A stretch of DNA of 64,000 bases from Adineta vaga. Its lineage: Eukaryota; Rotifera. The stretch is taken from the NCBI GenBank assembly GCA_021613535.1, contig CP075492.1, positions 6,758,001 to 6,822,000 of the forward strand, written 5' to 3'. The notes below the pieces were generated by a model. The model was not told the DNA's origin. It did not search any database and saw only the letters and a list, made by a program, of their open reading frames with translations. A program made the translations under genes and the position numbers. Shown here in pieces: positions 13,414-23,250 of this stretch (position 1 is the first letter of the stretch; every line of letters starts with the position of its first letter).

Positions 13414-15124
13414 CTTCAATCGAAATACTTCGAAATCTGATGATTGGGTTGGTTTTAAAGCAATGCGAAGATGTCTAAAGCGTACGTGGAGGGCGCTAGT
13501 GCTCGATAGATAAAAATCAGTTGTTTTAGTTCTTCAGCAGATTTTGTAAGATTTCGAAAAAATTTCAAGGATTCCCTACGCCCACATTTTCTGTCTATTA
13601 CATATACATATTTTCCTTGATGTTCAAAAACATAAATCTTCATTAGTAAAGCCCAAAACTTACTGTGATCAAAATGGGTTTTCGAAAATATGTAGTTAGA
13701 CGTAGAAATAGAGTTCCATTCATTTACTCATATTCACTCTTCATGATTTTAGTCAACAATAGTTAATCGAAACTTCATCACTTGAACTAATGATCATTTG
13801 ATAGTTCAATTTATCTCATCATAATTTTAATCTACCATCAATTTTCGACAACAATACTTCTTACATTGTGAAGTAATTCGTTAAATCATCTTGAAAAACA
13901 GTAAAAAATTTTCTTAATCGATCAACTCGCATCAAATGGAAAAAGTCATTGAAAAGAAGCTTCAATTGTATTGACAACTGCATATCAGCTAAATGCGACA
14001 GCTATTAGTAATCAAATCATGGTGTTGAATAAAAGACATCTCAAAAACTTTGACATCTTAGATATATTTTGTACATTGCAACATCTATTTCAGCTTCACG
14101 GCGTTTTCTTGAGACTTAACGTGAAACGTTGTCAACATGATTGGTATTTATATACTAATGCTTTCAGAGATTGTCAGTCAATTCAAATTGATCAGACAAC
14201 ACTTCATTAAAATCAACAGAGCTTTCAATGAAAACAACGGAAAATATTTCAAAGATTCCATGATCAATTTATCACATATATATATATATATATATGTGTG
14301 TGGATAAGTTTCCTTGAATTAGATAAGACACATTTTGCATCTCTCTTGATAGATTCTTGTATAGTATTCGTCTGCGCCATGAGAAATCCATCACTTCCAT
14401 CTTCTATATCACAGTACGAGCACATTTGTTTTTACTCGTTTTTATCTCTCTTCTTCTTTATGACTTCGCCGCTTGCCCGAGAAGCAATTTGTTATGAAGG
14501 CAATAGTAATGGTAGAATCAATAGACATAGAATGGGGGGGTATGCATCCGTCTGCTTGCATATAACCATCCAATGCACACAGCGACTAATCTATCAATCG
14601 GTCTATGTGTGTGCCTGTGTGTGTGTAGTATGTACGTTGAAGGAGAAGGAGAAGGGAAACGAGAAAGCGAAATCGCTCGTGCACACCACATATACATGCA
14701 CTATTTGAAACAACGACATAGACAAGCATTTGCCCGTCGACGGGAATAAGCAAGCGAAGAAAGGAAGACGTCGCATTACAACGGCTGCCCTATGCTTTGT
14801 CTATAGAGCAAATGCGTTCGTTCATATAGAAAAAGAAAGGGAGAGAGAGAGAGAGAGCGAAGAATAATGATAGAGACAGAGAAAGAGAGAGAGAAAATGA
14901 GAGAGGGAAAGAGCAAGCAACGTAAAAGCGCTTGCTTCACTCACTGTACAACACACGTACGCAGACACATCGTCGTTTTTTACATCGGAGCTAGCGCCTC
15001 GCTATATTATCTTTAATTCGACTTCTGTCGCCCTCTTTTCTTTCACCCGCCAAAGTCAAGTAAGCAAAACGTCTTCTAACTATACATCTTTTCCATATCT
15101 ATATTATCAATAGATCAATTCAAT
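13414..15124. other. divergent intergenic region, PEX1 to HMG-box gene
   Basis: This 1.7-kb region carries the outward-facing promoters of PEX1 (-) and the HMG-box gene (+). It contains a (TA)n tract at about 14276-14294, a TG-rich stretch at about 14604-14630 and a strongly purine-rich GA tract at about 14826-14916, upstream of the HMG gene. The open frames at 13455-13643, 13971-14210 and 14298-14708 show no recognisable domain and have low-complexity composition, so I do not call them genes. Confidence 0.55.
14826..14916 (+). repeat. GA-rich purine tract
   Basis: About 90 nt made almost only of G and A on the plus strand, with runs of GAGA, 210-300 nt upstream of the HMG-box start codon. 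GAGA-type tracts are often nucleosome-free promoter elements in animals; a role here is inference. Confidence 0.6.
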
Positions 15125-15379
15125 ATGCCACGCGTTTCAAAACAAAAAGATCCTAATGCACCAAAACGTCCATTATCAGCGTTCTTCATTTTTTCACAGG
15201 ATGAACGACCAAAAATCAAATTAACAAATGCAAGTTTATCTGTTGCTGATGTTGCTAAAGTTATCGGAGAAAGATGGCGTGCTGCACCTGATGATTTAAA
15301 ACGTAAATACGAAAAGGCAGCCAAAGAAGCTAAAGAACGTTATGAAATTGAATTACAAGCCTACAAAAAAACACATTAA
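15125..15379 (+). CDS. single HMG-box chromatin protein, Nhp6/HMGB-like
   Basis: Non-sequence-specific DNA-bending chromatin protein, expected in the nucleus. It has 84 residues in one uninterrupted exon. The HMG box fills nearly the whole protein: DPNAPKRPLSAFFIFSQDER at residues 9-28, then VADVAKVIGERWRA, and the third helix with KRKYEKAAKEAKERYEIEL. The basic N-terminus PRVSKQK precedes the box, as in yeast Nhp6. There is no acidic tail and no second box, unlike vertebrate HMGB1. The start is the first Met, right after a purine-rich leader. A polyadenylation signal follows at 15667. Being intronless is normal for so short a gene. Confidence 0.95.
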   Translation: MPRVSKQKDPNAPKRPLSAFFIFSQDERPKIKLTNASLSVADVAKVIGERWRAAPDDLKRKYEKAAKEAKERYEIELQAYKKTH

Positions 15380-15666
15380 AATTTCATCACAAATCTACCT
15401 GTCATTTTTTGTAGCTAAATATGTTCAATCAAAACATTGAGCTCAAAATACTATCCTCTATACATCTTCGAGAATGCGCATTCATTTATCCAATTAGATA
15501 TATATTCATTGTGTAGTATTATTGTTGTTTTGTATTTCTTCTTGCATTGTATTGTACAGAAATGTTTACTGTGCATGTATTTCTTTTTCGTTGTTCTTGT
15601 TGTTACTCTAAGACACATATACATATAGATTTATGTGCTTGTTTATTTTTGCTTTATCTTTAACGA

Positions 15667-15672
15667 AATAAA
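15667..15672 (+). promoter_or_regulatory. polyadenylation signal of the HMG-box gene
   Basis: AATAAA 288 nt after the stop codon of the HMG-box gene, in AT-rich 3' UTR sequence. Confidence 0.5.
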
Positions 15673-17097
15673 ATCGTTCCTATCTCATAGATAGATTGAA
15701 TTCATGGAAAACATGTCGATTTTATCTCGAATACTGATTTGAACTTTCTCTATTTAATCTTCGAAATATATTGTTTTTTTGAAGATAACAAATCATTCTT
15801 TTGAAATCGTCAAAAATTTTTCTACGTTTTAATATACTACCGAAATCGGATACGCTCTTATAGGTTCAGTCGGGTTCATAACTATCGAAAATGTACCTTA
15901 CGGTATCTTTCTTTGATACTATCTATAAATCTTTACAAATCAGAGTTGTAAGGACATCTATAGACATCTATTAGTTAAGTTTCCATGAAACTTTCAGAAT
16001 TCAACTACACAGTCATCATGATTTCTCATGAAGAGTGATATAGTTCGTAATCGACTATTACACTTATAAGAAAACTCGTCTAGGAGAATTTAATTCTATC
16101 GATATCTTACTGATTGATCTATAGAGGAACTATTTAGTGACTTCAGAATGCCCAGGTCTAAATATCGTCAAATAAGAGAATAATACAAATCTATCCTATA
16201 GATTTGAATGCTTTATATTTTAAATCGTATAAATAATAGTTACTGAAATACGATTCGACTTTTGAAAGCCTATTAATTTAAACAATTAAAGTCTAGAAAA
16301 TCAAAAAATGTTATCTGATGGCATTCGTCTCGTTCGTATCAATTTATTTCATTCAAAGTAATTCATTAACTAAAACTAGACATCATTATGAGAATTAATT
16401 GATTTGTACTGATTTATTGGAAACAAAAAAAAATAGAGTTCATTTTTAGGTTTTTTATCATAAGTTTCAAAACGAAGATATTTTACCAAAGAAGGAGTCA
16501 AAAATAGTGGTTGTTGTTCGATGCGAAAATTCTCAGTAGAGCTTTATTGAATATATAGATATTTTCTTTTGTTTAAAAGAGCATAAAAAACGAATATATT
16601 TTCAAATCTATCGTTATTATACTAAAATTGAAGCTAGATTTCAAAAATAAAATAAAATCCACTTAGAATTAATGTCTTCTCGTACATTTATCGTCGTTTT
16701 AGCGCAAGCACTCCTTTTATAAGGAGTGGCCGCTGACTTAATGCATAACCAAATTGAAACTTAAAGTTGACAGAGAATTCTGATATCAGTTGATTAACGA
16801 TTCAATTTCATTGTTATTTGAGATGAATATGGCGTATTATCACATCATATTTATCATTCATCTTTTCATTCTTGCCAATTTTAACTTGTACATCTAATGT
16901 ACTCTTTCGTCGTATGCTTCAAGAATCATTAGGTACTTTTCAATGCAATGACAAGAAGTATGAACACAAGTGCTTAAGTAATTTGTCAAATATTACTCGG
17001 CATTCAATTTTCATGGTGTGAACATGTCGTTAACATCATTACTAGGTAACAAATTGACTGTATACGTAAAGTCGTTTTCTTTCTCTCTTTCTAGTTG

Positions 17098-17121
17098 ACA
17101 CACTCTCCAATTAGAGTGTGT
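17098..17121. repeat. 9-bp inverted repeat with 6-nt loop
   Basis: ACACACTCT, a CCAATT loop, then AGAGTGTGT: a perfect 9-bp stem. No T-run follows and no gene end is nearby. The loop is itself a CCAAT-like word. Function unknown. Confidence 0.6.
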
Positions 17122-17347
17122 TGTTCATGAGAAGAATTAAGTGTGACCTGTCGTTACTAAAGTTTTTTCGTTCATTTACTTTCTTTTTTCAGTCGTCTCT
17201 TAAGACATTTACAATATGAACTAGAGAACAAAATGAATATCTCTCAAGGATGTCTAATGTATACAAATATCTTTTGTGAGACAGTCTTATCTTTCCACTT
17301 GATCTAGTTATATGCGACATCGAAGCATGTGCGTCTCAAGACGGGAC

Positions 17348-17391
17348 ACTCAATCTATGTATGTATGTATGTATGTGTGTATAGATTGAGT
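17348..17391. repeat. TATG microsatellite between 11-bp inverted arms
   Basis: ACTCAATCTAT at 17348-17358 and its exact reverse complement ATAGATTGAGT at 17381-17391 flank about 22 nt of TATG/TGTG repeat. The arms could form a cruciform or hairpin. Confidence 0.7.
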
Positions 17392-18347
17392 AACACGAGA
17401 TTTTTCTTTTTCTCATTCTTGAAAATCTTCTTGAATAAATGTGTGTTAATGGATTGAGATTGTTATGGGAAGATACATTCTACTTTAAAGATTTTTTTTC
17501 TTGTTCTCTCATCTCGTCATTTTCAATGTCAATACTCTAACAGCGGCACTTTATATCTATCCTAAAAGCATTCTATTTTCCTATACAATTGAAAATGTAT
17601 GCCCGGAAGATGACTCAAATCTATTTAAACTTGTCGTTTTGTCTCTCATTCTTCTCCTATCTATTCACACTTATTCTTGAAAATGATGAAGTTTTTATGT
17701 GTGATGTGTTACAGCAACACATTGACACATATGTCAATAGATACATAAGGATAGACATATTTTCACGTCATTTGACACGGACGAGATCAATATCCGGTTG
17801 TTAAGAGTATTTATTTCTTTTCGTTTGCTTGGCGATTTTTTTTTTATTTTGAAAGTGAATATTTGCTAAATAGTAGAACGATCTCGTATATGTCTACTTT
17901 ATTTCATGTCAATCATCATGATATGATAATGATGACGTGTGTGTGTGTTTATGAAGAGAAAGTTTGTGTGAGATAATCATTTTCTATACAGAATGTCATT
18001 GCTAATTGGAGTAAATACATGAGTTAAAATAAAGAGGAAGTGATGATCTTCTTGCGTAAGTTTCGAGTGAATACTTCAATTAATGATCGTAATCTTACTT
18101 GTCATACAATAGATAGTATTGTACTAGACAGGTAACCAATATAGATTTCTTTCCATGACGCAATTTATTTTATACAATTTCAATTAATTTTTTTATCATC
18201 ATTATCATCATTGTCTATACCATTAAAGCACACACATCTATACAATAACAACTCTCATTTGATCATACTGTTCCTTATCATTATATTCAGTTTAACATAC
18301 AAAGAAAAAGAAAAATGCTTACAATAAGATACACAAAGATTCAACAA

Positions 18348-19559
18348 TTAGAATATACTTTCATAATAATCATTATCATCATGACTTTGTGGACAATAAC
18401 TTGAATAAAAATGTTCATCTATTAGTTGTAGATGAAATCTTTTCTTTCGTTTCAACCATACATTAAGTACAGATGCAAGTGTTCTTTGTTTAATATCAAA
18501 TTTAGTCCATACAGAACGAAATAAAAATCCATGTAAAGGACATGATGGTGCAAAGATTGATATTCGATGACTTGATTGATGAAGATTATCACGAAGTTTC
18601 AATGAGAAATCATATGAATTTACATTCATCTTATCTAATTGTAATTGTGTTAAATCAAATAATGATTGTATAATAAGAATTTTAACTGATGAAGGAAAGA
18701 ATTTAATTGCTTCACTACCTAATAAACATTTATACCGAGATTCTAATTGACATGATGAAGATATTTGTGTATTCCAATAGATCATTCCTTGATTAATTTT
18801 TGATATACCATTTGAATTATCGGAATAATCAATAAACCAAGCCGAATCGATAACAACACGTAAGTCAATATGAGGAGAAAATTTCGGAAATAAATCTGGT
18901 AGATTTAATAATAAACCTAAACCACCAGCAGAAAAGCCGACAAAGAGAAGTTGTTTTGCATGATGAAAATAATTTTGTTGATGAAATATTGCATGAAAAA
19001 TATCATAACCATGTGAATGAGTAAGATTTGATGAACCAGACCAAAGATCAGATGAACAATAGGGTGCATAGATAATATTATATTGTTTAAATGATGATAG
19101 AATTCCTGACAAGAACTTCTTTTCATTGAAATTTTTCGTTGTGATTAAATCTGGCGAATACTGACGGCGAAAATCGCATGAATCTTTGGAGTAACAAAAC
19201 CAACCACCATCGAAATAGATTAACCAACGAGCATGTGGATTATTCGCAAGACGAATATAATATGAAGCAATACTATTATCCATACAACGTGCATTTGGAT
19301 AATTATTTAACGAAATTCGATGAAAGTGTTCATTGAATGAAGATGAAGTGGAAGAGGAAGTAGATGGAAGAGTTTGACGACGATAAATAAGTGAAAGAAT
19401 AATTAAACTAGGAATAGTTAAACACAGAAATAGAACGATAATACCAATTTCAATATGATATGGTCTCGAATACGTTTTGGTTTTCAATAAATCAGGACTT
19501 GATGTCGGAGATGATGAGACAGACGACGTCATGATTAGATTTGAACAACTAATTTTCAT
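18348..19559 (-). CDS. Notum-like carboxylesterase (pectinacetylesterase family), membrane-anchored
   Basis: Alpha/beta hydrolase of the NOTUM/pectinacetylesterase family. Animal NOTUM removes palmitoleate from Wnt proteins. It has 403 residues in one exon. Residues about 36-60 (IEIGIIVLFLCLTIPSLIIL) form a hydrophobic segment near the N-terminus, so the enzyme is probably a type II membrane protein with an extracellular catalytic domain. Family motifs are GGWFCYSKDSC (oxyanion-hole region), SSDLWSG, and GFSAGGLGLLLN with the nucleophile Ser. The catalytic Asp is in QSLFDLTQLQ and the His in PSCPLHGFL. All three aligned triad residues are present. Paired Cys suit a secreted fold. Start: first Met; a second Met at residue 10 is also possible. 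The absence of introns is odd beside its neighbours and could mean a retrocopy. Wnt as the substrate is inference from the family. Confidence 0.85.
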   Translation of the reverse strand: MKISCSNLIMTSSVSSSPTSSPDLLKTKTYSRPYHIEIGIIVLFLCLTIPSLIILSLIYRRQTLPSTSSSTSSSFNEHFHRISLNNYPNARCMDNSIASYYIRLANNPHARWLIYFDGGWFCYSKDSCDFRRQYSPDLITTKNFNEKKFLSGILSSFKQYNIIYAPYCSSDLWSGSSNLTHSHGYDIFHAIFHQQNYFHHAKQLLFVGFSAGGLGLLLNLPDLFPKFSPHIDLRVVIDSAWFIDYSDNSNGISKINQGMIYWNTQISSSCQLESRYKCLLGSEAIKFFPSSVKILIIQSLFDLTQLQLDKMNVNSYDFSLKLRDNLHQSSHRISIFAPSCPLHGFLFRSVWTKFDIKQRTLASVLNVWLKRKKRFHLQLIDEHFYSSYCPQSHDDNDYYESIF

Positions 19560-20858
19560 TTGACATAGACATTTTGTGCTTATTCTCTTTTCTCTCGTTC
19601 TTTTTTTTTCTTTCTTCGTATATGTAACGGAACAGAAAGCAAGAGAGCGAAAGGGAGAGAGAGAGAGAACAGAAATGTTTTTTTTTATAAATGACGAACG
19701 ATTAGTGATGGATAGCAGAACTAAATATTAACAAATCAATATATTTAAAAAAAAAGAAAAGAAAATGAACAACAATTCAATCATCAACACTCCATGACAT
19801 ACGATTGATACGAGAATTTTCTCATGAAAATGACCGATTTACTCTCATCTGTCAAGCTTACTGATTAGTATGTCTAGTTAAAGTGTCATCCGAAAAACAT
19901 TGTTTTGTCTCTACGATCATTATCGTGGAGTGTTCGAACTATTGAATAAGATGTATTTCATGATGTCTATTGTGAGCAACAGCAGCCGACAATGTCAGCG
20001 ATGTTCAAGGACAGGTAACAATATGTTACGATTTTTACAATACTTGTCAGACTTTTAAAAACTCATTTGCCATAATCAAAAGAAAATAAATGGAATAAAA
20101 TGCTACAACGTATATCTCAATGCATTAACTTGAGTTTATTCAATTGTAAAAGTAAACAATTAACGTCAATCGTTCGTTCTTTAGATCGTCTAGTCTTTAT
20201 AGTCTACTTGTAATTATTCTTAGATACATAAAAAAAAGGCACATATGCGTGAATAAATCGTTATTAATATCATTTTCCAGCTGTACAGTTATGTCTTTGA
20301 AAGAGATAATTATTATTCAGATCAATAATTAAAAGTTATTCAGAAACCTTCATTTGACTTTTATAGCGAATTATCAATTACATTATGTCTGTAGAGATGA
20401 CGATAAGAAGTTTTCTCTTGTTCGTGATATTTGTCTATCGATTGTGAATCTCTTCTTGTATTGAATTTCACAGTAACGATGATCGATGATCAGTTGTAAT
20501 GTAAATAAAACAAGTTTTATTATTGATGAACAGAGATTTTTTTAACGTGTTAAATTTCAACTATTCTTATCGAACAATCATCTGAATAAATCACGTCGTT
20601 TTATCTATTGTCAATTATCGACAAGCACAATTGACTTGATATCAGATAGGTTTTTGCTTTGTATAAAGAAAAGGACTTTTCAAAACTACAGTAGGTGGTA
20701 GATTGAATTCTTTTCTTCATACTTTAATGATATTCAACAAAAGAATCGATGGTTGAATACAGATCCTCATGTGGTCTATTTACCTTGAACGATAAAGACA
20801 AGCTATGGTGATTTTATTTCAATTTACAGTCAATGTTTACAATTCAACAATGATTTTC
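19560..20858. other. intergenic region without recognised genes
   Basis: AT-rich sequence upstream of the Notum-like gene. A purine-rich tract with GAGAGA runs (about 19634-19670) lies close to that gene's start. No exon with protein similarity was seen. Confidence 0.5.
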
Positions 20859-21420
20859 TTAGATACGTTGAATTACCATTTCCAACGAGTGATTTGTTTT
20901 GGATATAGCAAATTTCAATGCTAGACAATATGTATAAGCAGGCTGATCTTGTTCGAATGAATACAATAAAATGAATGATTTCGAAATCGATGAAAAGTTA
21001 CGTTCCATTACCCAGTGGTACATTATCATTGATTTCATATAGATTTTCTTGTTGTTTATAACGATGACGAATAAATTCCGATAATGATCGATAGAAACGT
21101 GCATAACTGGCAACAGAAGATTTTGCTTGTTCTTCAATATCCGATGCAAAAATAGATTTTCTTGAATAATGGTAAAGTTTATTATAGACTCGATCATAAA
21201 CATAGACAAAAGCATTTGTAATGTAATTCAAGTTAACAAAGGTGATGGTGATACCCAAGAAAGATCAATTGTAGACAATGGTGTTTTGAAACGTCCATAG
21301 ACTTTTACTTCATCAAGATTATCCGATTTAGGTACATCTAAATGATTAGAAATAAGATTAAAAGTCAAGTAAAAAAATGCTTCACTCACCCATCTCATCT
21401 AGTAAGAAGAAATAACAACA
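20859..21420 (-). pseudogene. unrecognised minus-strand locus, frame-broken
   Basis: Function not recognised. Read leftwards, an apparent exon starts after an acceptor near 21340 (DVPKSDNLDEVKVYGRFKTP) and runs into a stop near 21232. A second open stretch in another frame follows directly (ITFVNLNYITNAFVYVYDRV, then SVASYARFYRSLSEFIRHRY) and stops at about 20998. Joining the two needs a one-base shift near 21262, with no GT-AG intron that would do it. A further short candidate exon (IDETKVDLTKLNG) lies near 21530. It may be a decayed gene, a sequencing error in a real one, or chance open frames. The composition (charged, with some hydrophobic helix) does not settle this. Confidence 0.25.
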
Positions 21421-21629
21421 ACCAATTTAATCTTTGATTTAGAAACAATTCTTAATCCATCGTCTACTTGCTACATCTAACGAAATTGAAATATTACGGA
21501 GCATTGGACAGGATAGATACCATTCAGTTTAGTTAAATCTACTTTAGTTTCATCAATCACACTTAACTTAATGATGCATGTTCATCGTTTTCTTTCTCGA
21601 TTTGTGACCACTGTCGGTTACCTTAACAG

Positions 21630-22318
21630 GACAACATACATTTAATGCAGTGCTTGATGTTTATAAAATTTCAATTTACAATCTCATTCAAAAGAAATAT
21701 TGTCGATATAAATCATCCGATGTTACCGGTGTTGCATTTTCTCCTCTTCCTGATGCAGAACTAAAGATTCAACTCTATTATAAATCACAAGAAATCAAAA
21801 AACGTAAAGAAAAATTAAAAGAAATAGCCCAATCAATATGGAATAAGAAACCCAATGTAAACTATGCTCGAATTACTTTGGATGAATGTAAAAAAATGTA
21901 CGAAGAACATACTGGTCGTGTACCTTCGCCATGGGAAGCTAAACAAATTTACAGGTATATCAGTTTTATCTATCTTCATCAATGTACCTTCATAAAAAAA
22001 AGTAGAGCATTTCAAAGAGAACTTTTTCTCTTCATAGTAAAAATTTCGACTTGTTTTTGTAGTACAACATTGGGACAGTATGCACCATGGCGTCATTTTC
22101 AAGAAGAGAAAGAAAGACAGCAACATGTCGTAGCAATGATCGAAGAAGTATACAATGATTTGCAAAAAGAAGTAAAACAAGGAAAAGATATGACATTATC
22201 CAGAAGTGATTTGACAGTTTTACTTGAAAGAAAACTTGGAGAATTACCTACATCGAGCGATGTCGAAGATATGTGGATGGATCGATTTCGATTACCACTT
22301 GTTAATTGGCGTGAATAA
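21630..22318 (+). CDS. uncharacterised charged alpha-helical protein
   Basis: Not recognised. Two exons splice cleanly in frame: 21630-21954 and 22063-22318, with a 108-nt GT-AG intron. The spliced product is rich in Lys, Glu and Arg and probably all helical: KSQEIKKRKEKLKEIAQSIW, GRVPSPWEAKQIY, then across the junction STTLGQYAPWRHFQEEKERQ, ending FRLPLVNWRE. The conserved-looking Trp and Pro positions and the good splice junction argue for a real gene. The 5' end is unclear: an acceptor (TTAACAG) sits at 21629, and an ATG at 21571 opens a short basic leader (MMHVHRFLSRFVTTVG) that looks like a mitochondrial presequence but is out of frame with the main exon. No catalytic motif is visible. 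Confidence 0.5.
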
Positions 22319-23250
22319 AATCGGCAGCTGAAAACGATTATTTTGTTGTTGTTATTAAACAAGCAATTGTTTACAATATAGAATAGTTTGATTGTATACC
22401 TATATCAAAATTTTCTGATTTGATTCACAGAACAGTTACCTAGTTATCCTCTGCTCCTAAATTTAATTGAAACCGAATGAATGTGAATTATGTACACTAT
22501 TTTTTTAGGGAAACAGAGCTTCAATTCGCTAACTTTCATGTGTGCAAGTGTCCTTATGAAATAGAAACGTAAAAGATGGATATAAATTCAGAACTCGATA
22601 TAATGAACTTCATCAAGAGATCATTTTCAAACTAAATCAATGCAGCGAGTATTTGAAAACGGCAGAGAATTTATCAACCAAAGTAACGAATATGAAACTT
22701 ATTTTAGAAGAGAGAGAGAGAGATAGCGAATAAGTTGCTAGATGAGATAATGACTAGTGAAGAAGAAGAAAGTCCTGCTACTAGTACACCGTTTTCATAT
22801 GGCACTTTAGGTAATCTATCTACGTATTCCCCCGTGAGTTTTGCTAATGCTGGCGGTTATCCTTCCCTATTCATTGATATGACAGGAAAAGACAATGCAA
22901 CTTTTACAGACAGTCATAACTTCACTGCATCTGAGACATGCAAGTAAATTCTGTTGTTATTAATAAAAATTTAATCGATTTCAGTAGAAATGATCGATCG
23001 AATAGCTGTGTTCTGTAACAATAAACTTTCTTGACGTACATATTTTCAAATTTATTTCATTATTTTTTCATTAGATTTTTTTTTCTTGACTGAATTTAAT
23101 CAGTCAAAACTCAGACAACATCGGATAAGCAGCAAAAACAACAACATAAAAAAACAAAAACAAACATTTTGAAAGCGGATGAGTATTTTTATCAGAATAA
23201 CCAAGCAAAAAATACTTTATAAACCTTTTAATTGATATTTCTCGTCATTT
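22319..23250. other. intergenic region before Argonaute 3' end
   Basis: About 930 nt with no supported gene. A 70-codon open frame at 22735-22947 (serine/threonine-rich, acidic start) has no splice partners and no domain, so I leave it uncalled. Confidence 0.5.

Larger units (their letters stand above)
15380..18347. other. 3-kb gene-poor region
   Basis: After the HMG-box 3' UTR I find no exon with recognisable protein similarity on either strand. The open frame at 17589-17804 has no domain and ordinary AT-rich composition. Two perfect inverted repeats (17098-17121 and 17348-17391) and a (TATG)n microsatellite are the only structures seen. The right end is the 3' flank of the Notum-like gene. 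Confidence 0.55.

Noticed and set aside
13455-13643. 62-codon minus-strand frame next to the PEX1 start
   Set aside because: It does not splice in frame to PEX1 and has no PEX1 N-domain motif.
14298-14708. 136-codon open frame upstream of the HMG-box gene
   Set aside because: Runs through TG and GA simple repeats, has no recognisable domain and no splice context.
17589-17804. 71-codon open frame
   Set aside because: No similarity, no neighbouring exons, ordinary AT-rich composition.
22735-22947. 70-codon Ser/Thr-rich open frame
   Set aside because: No Met context or splice partner that makes sense; could be an exon but nothing supports it.
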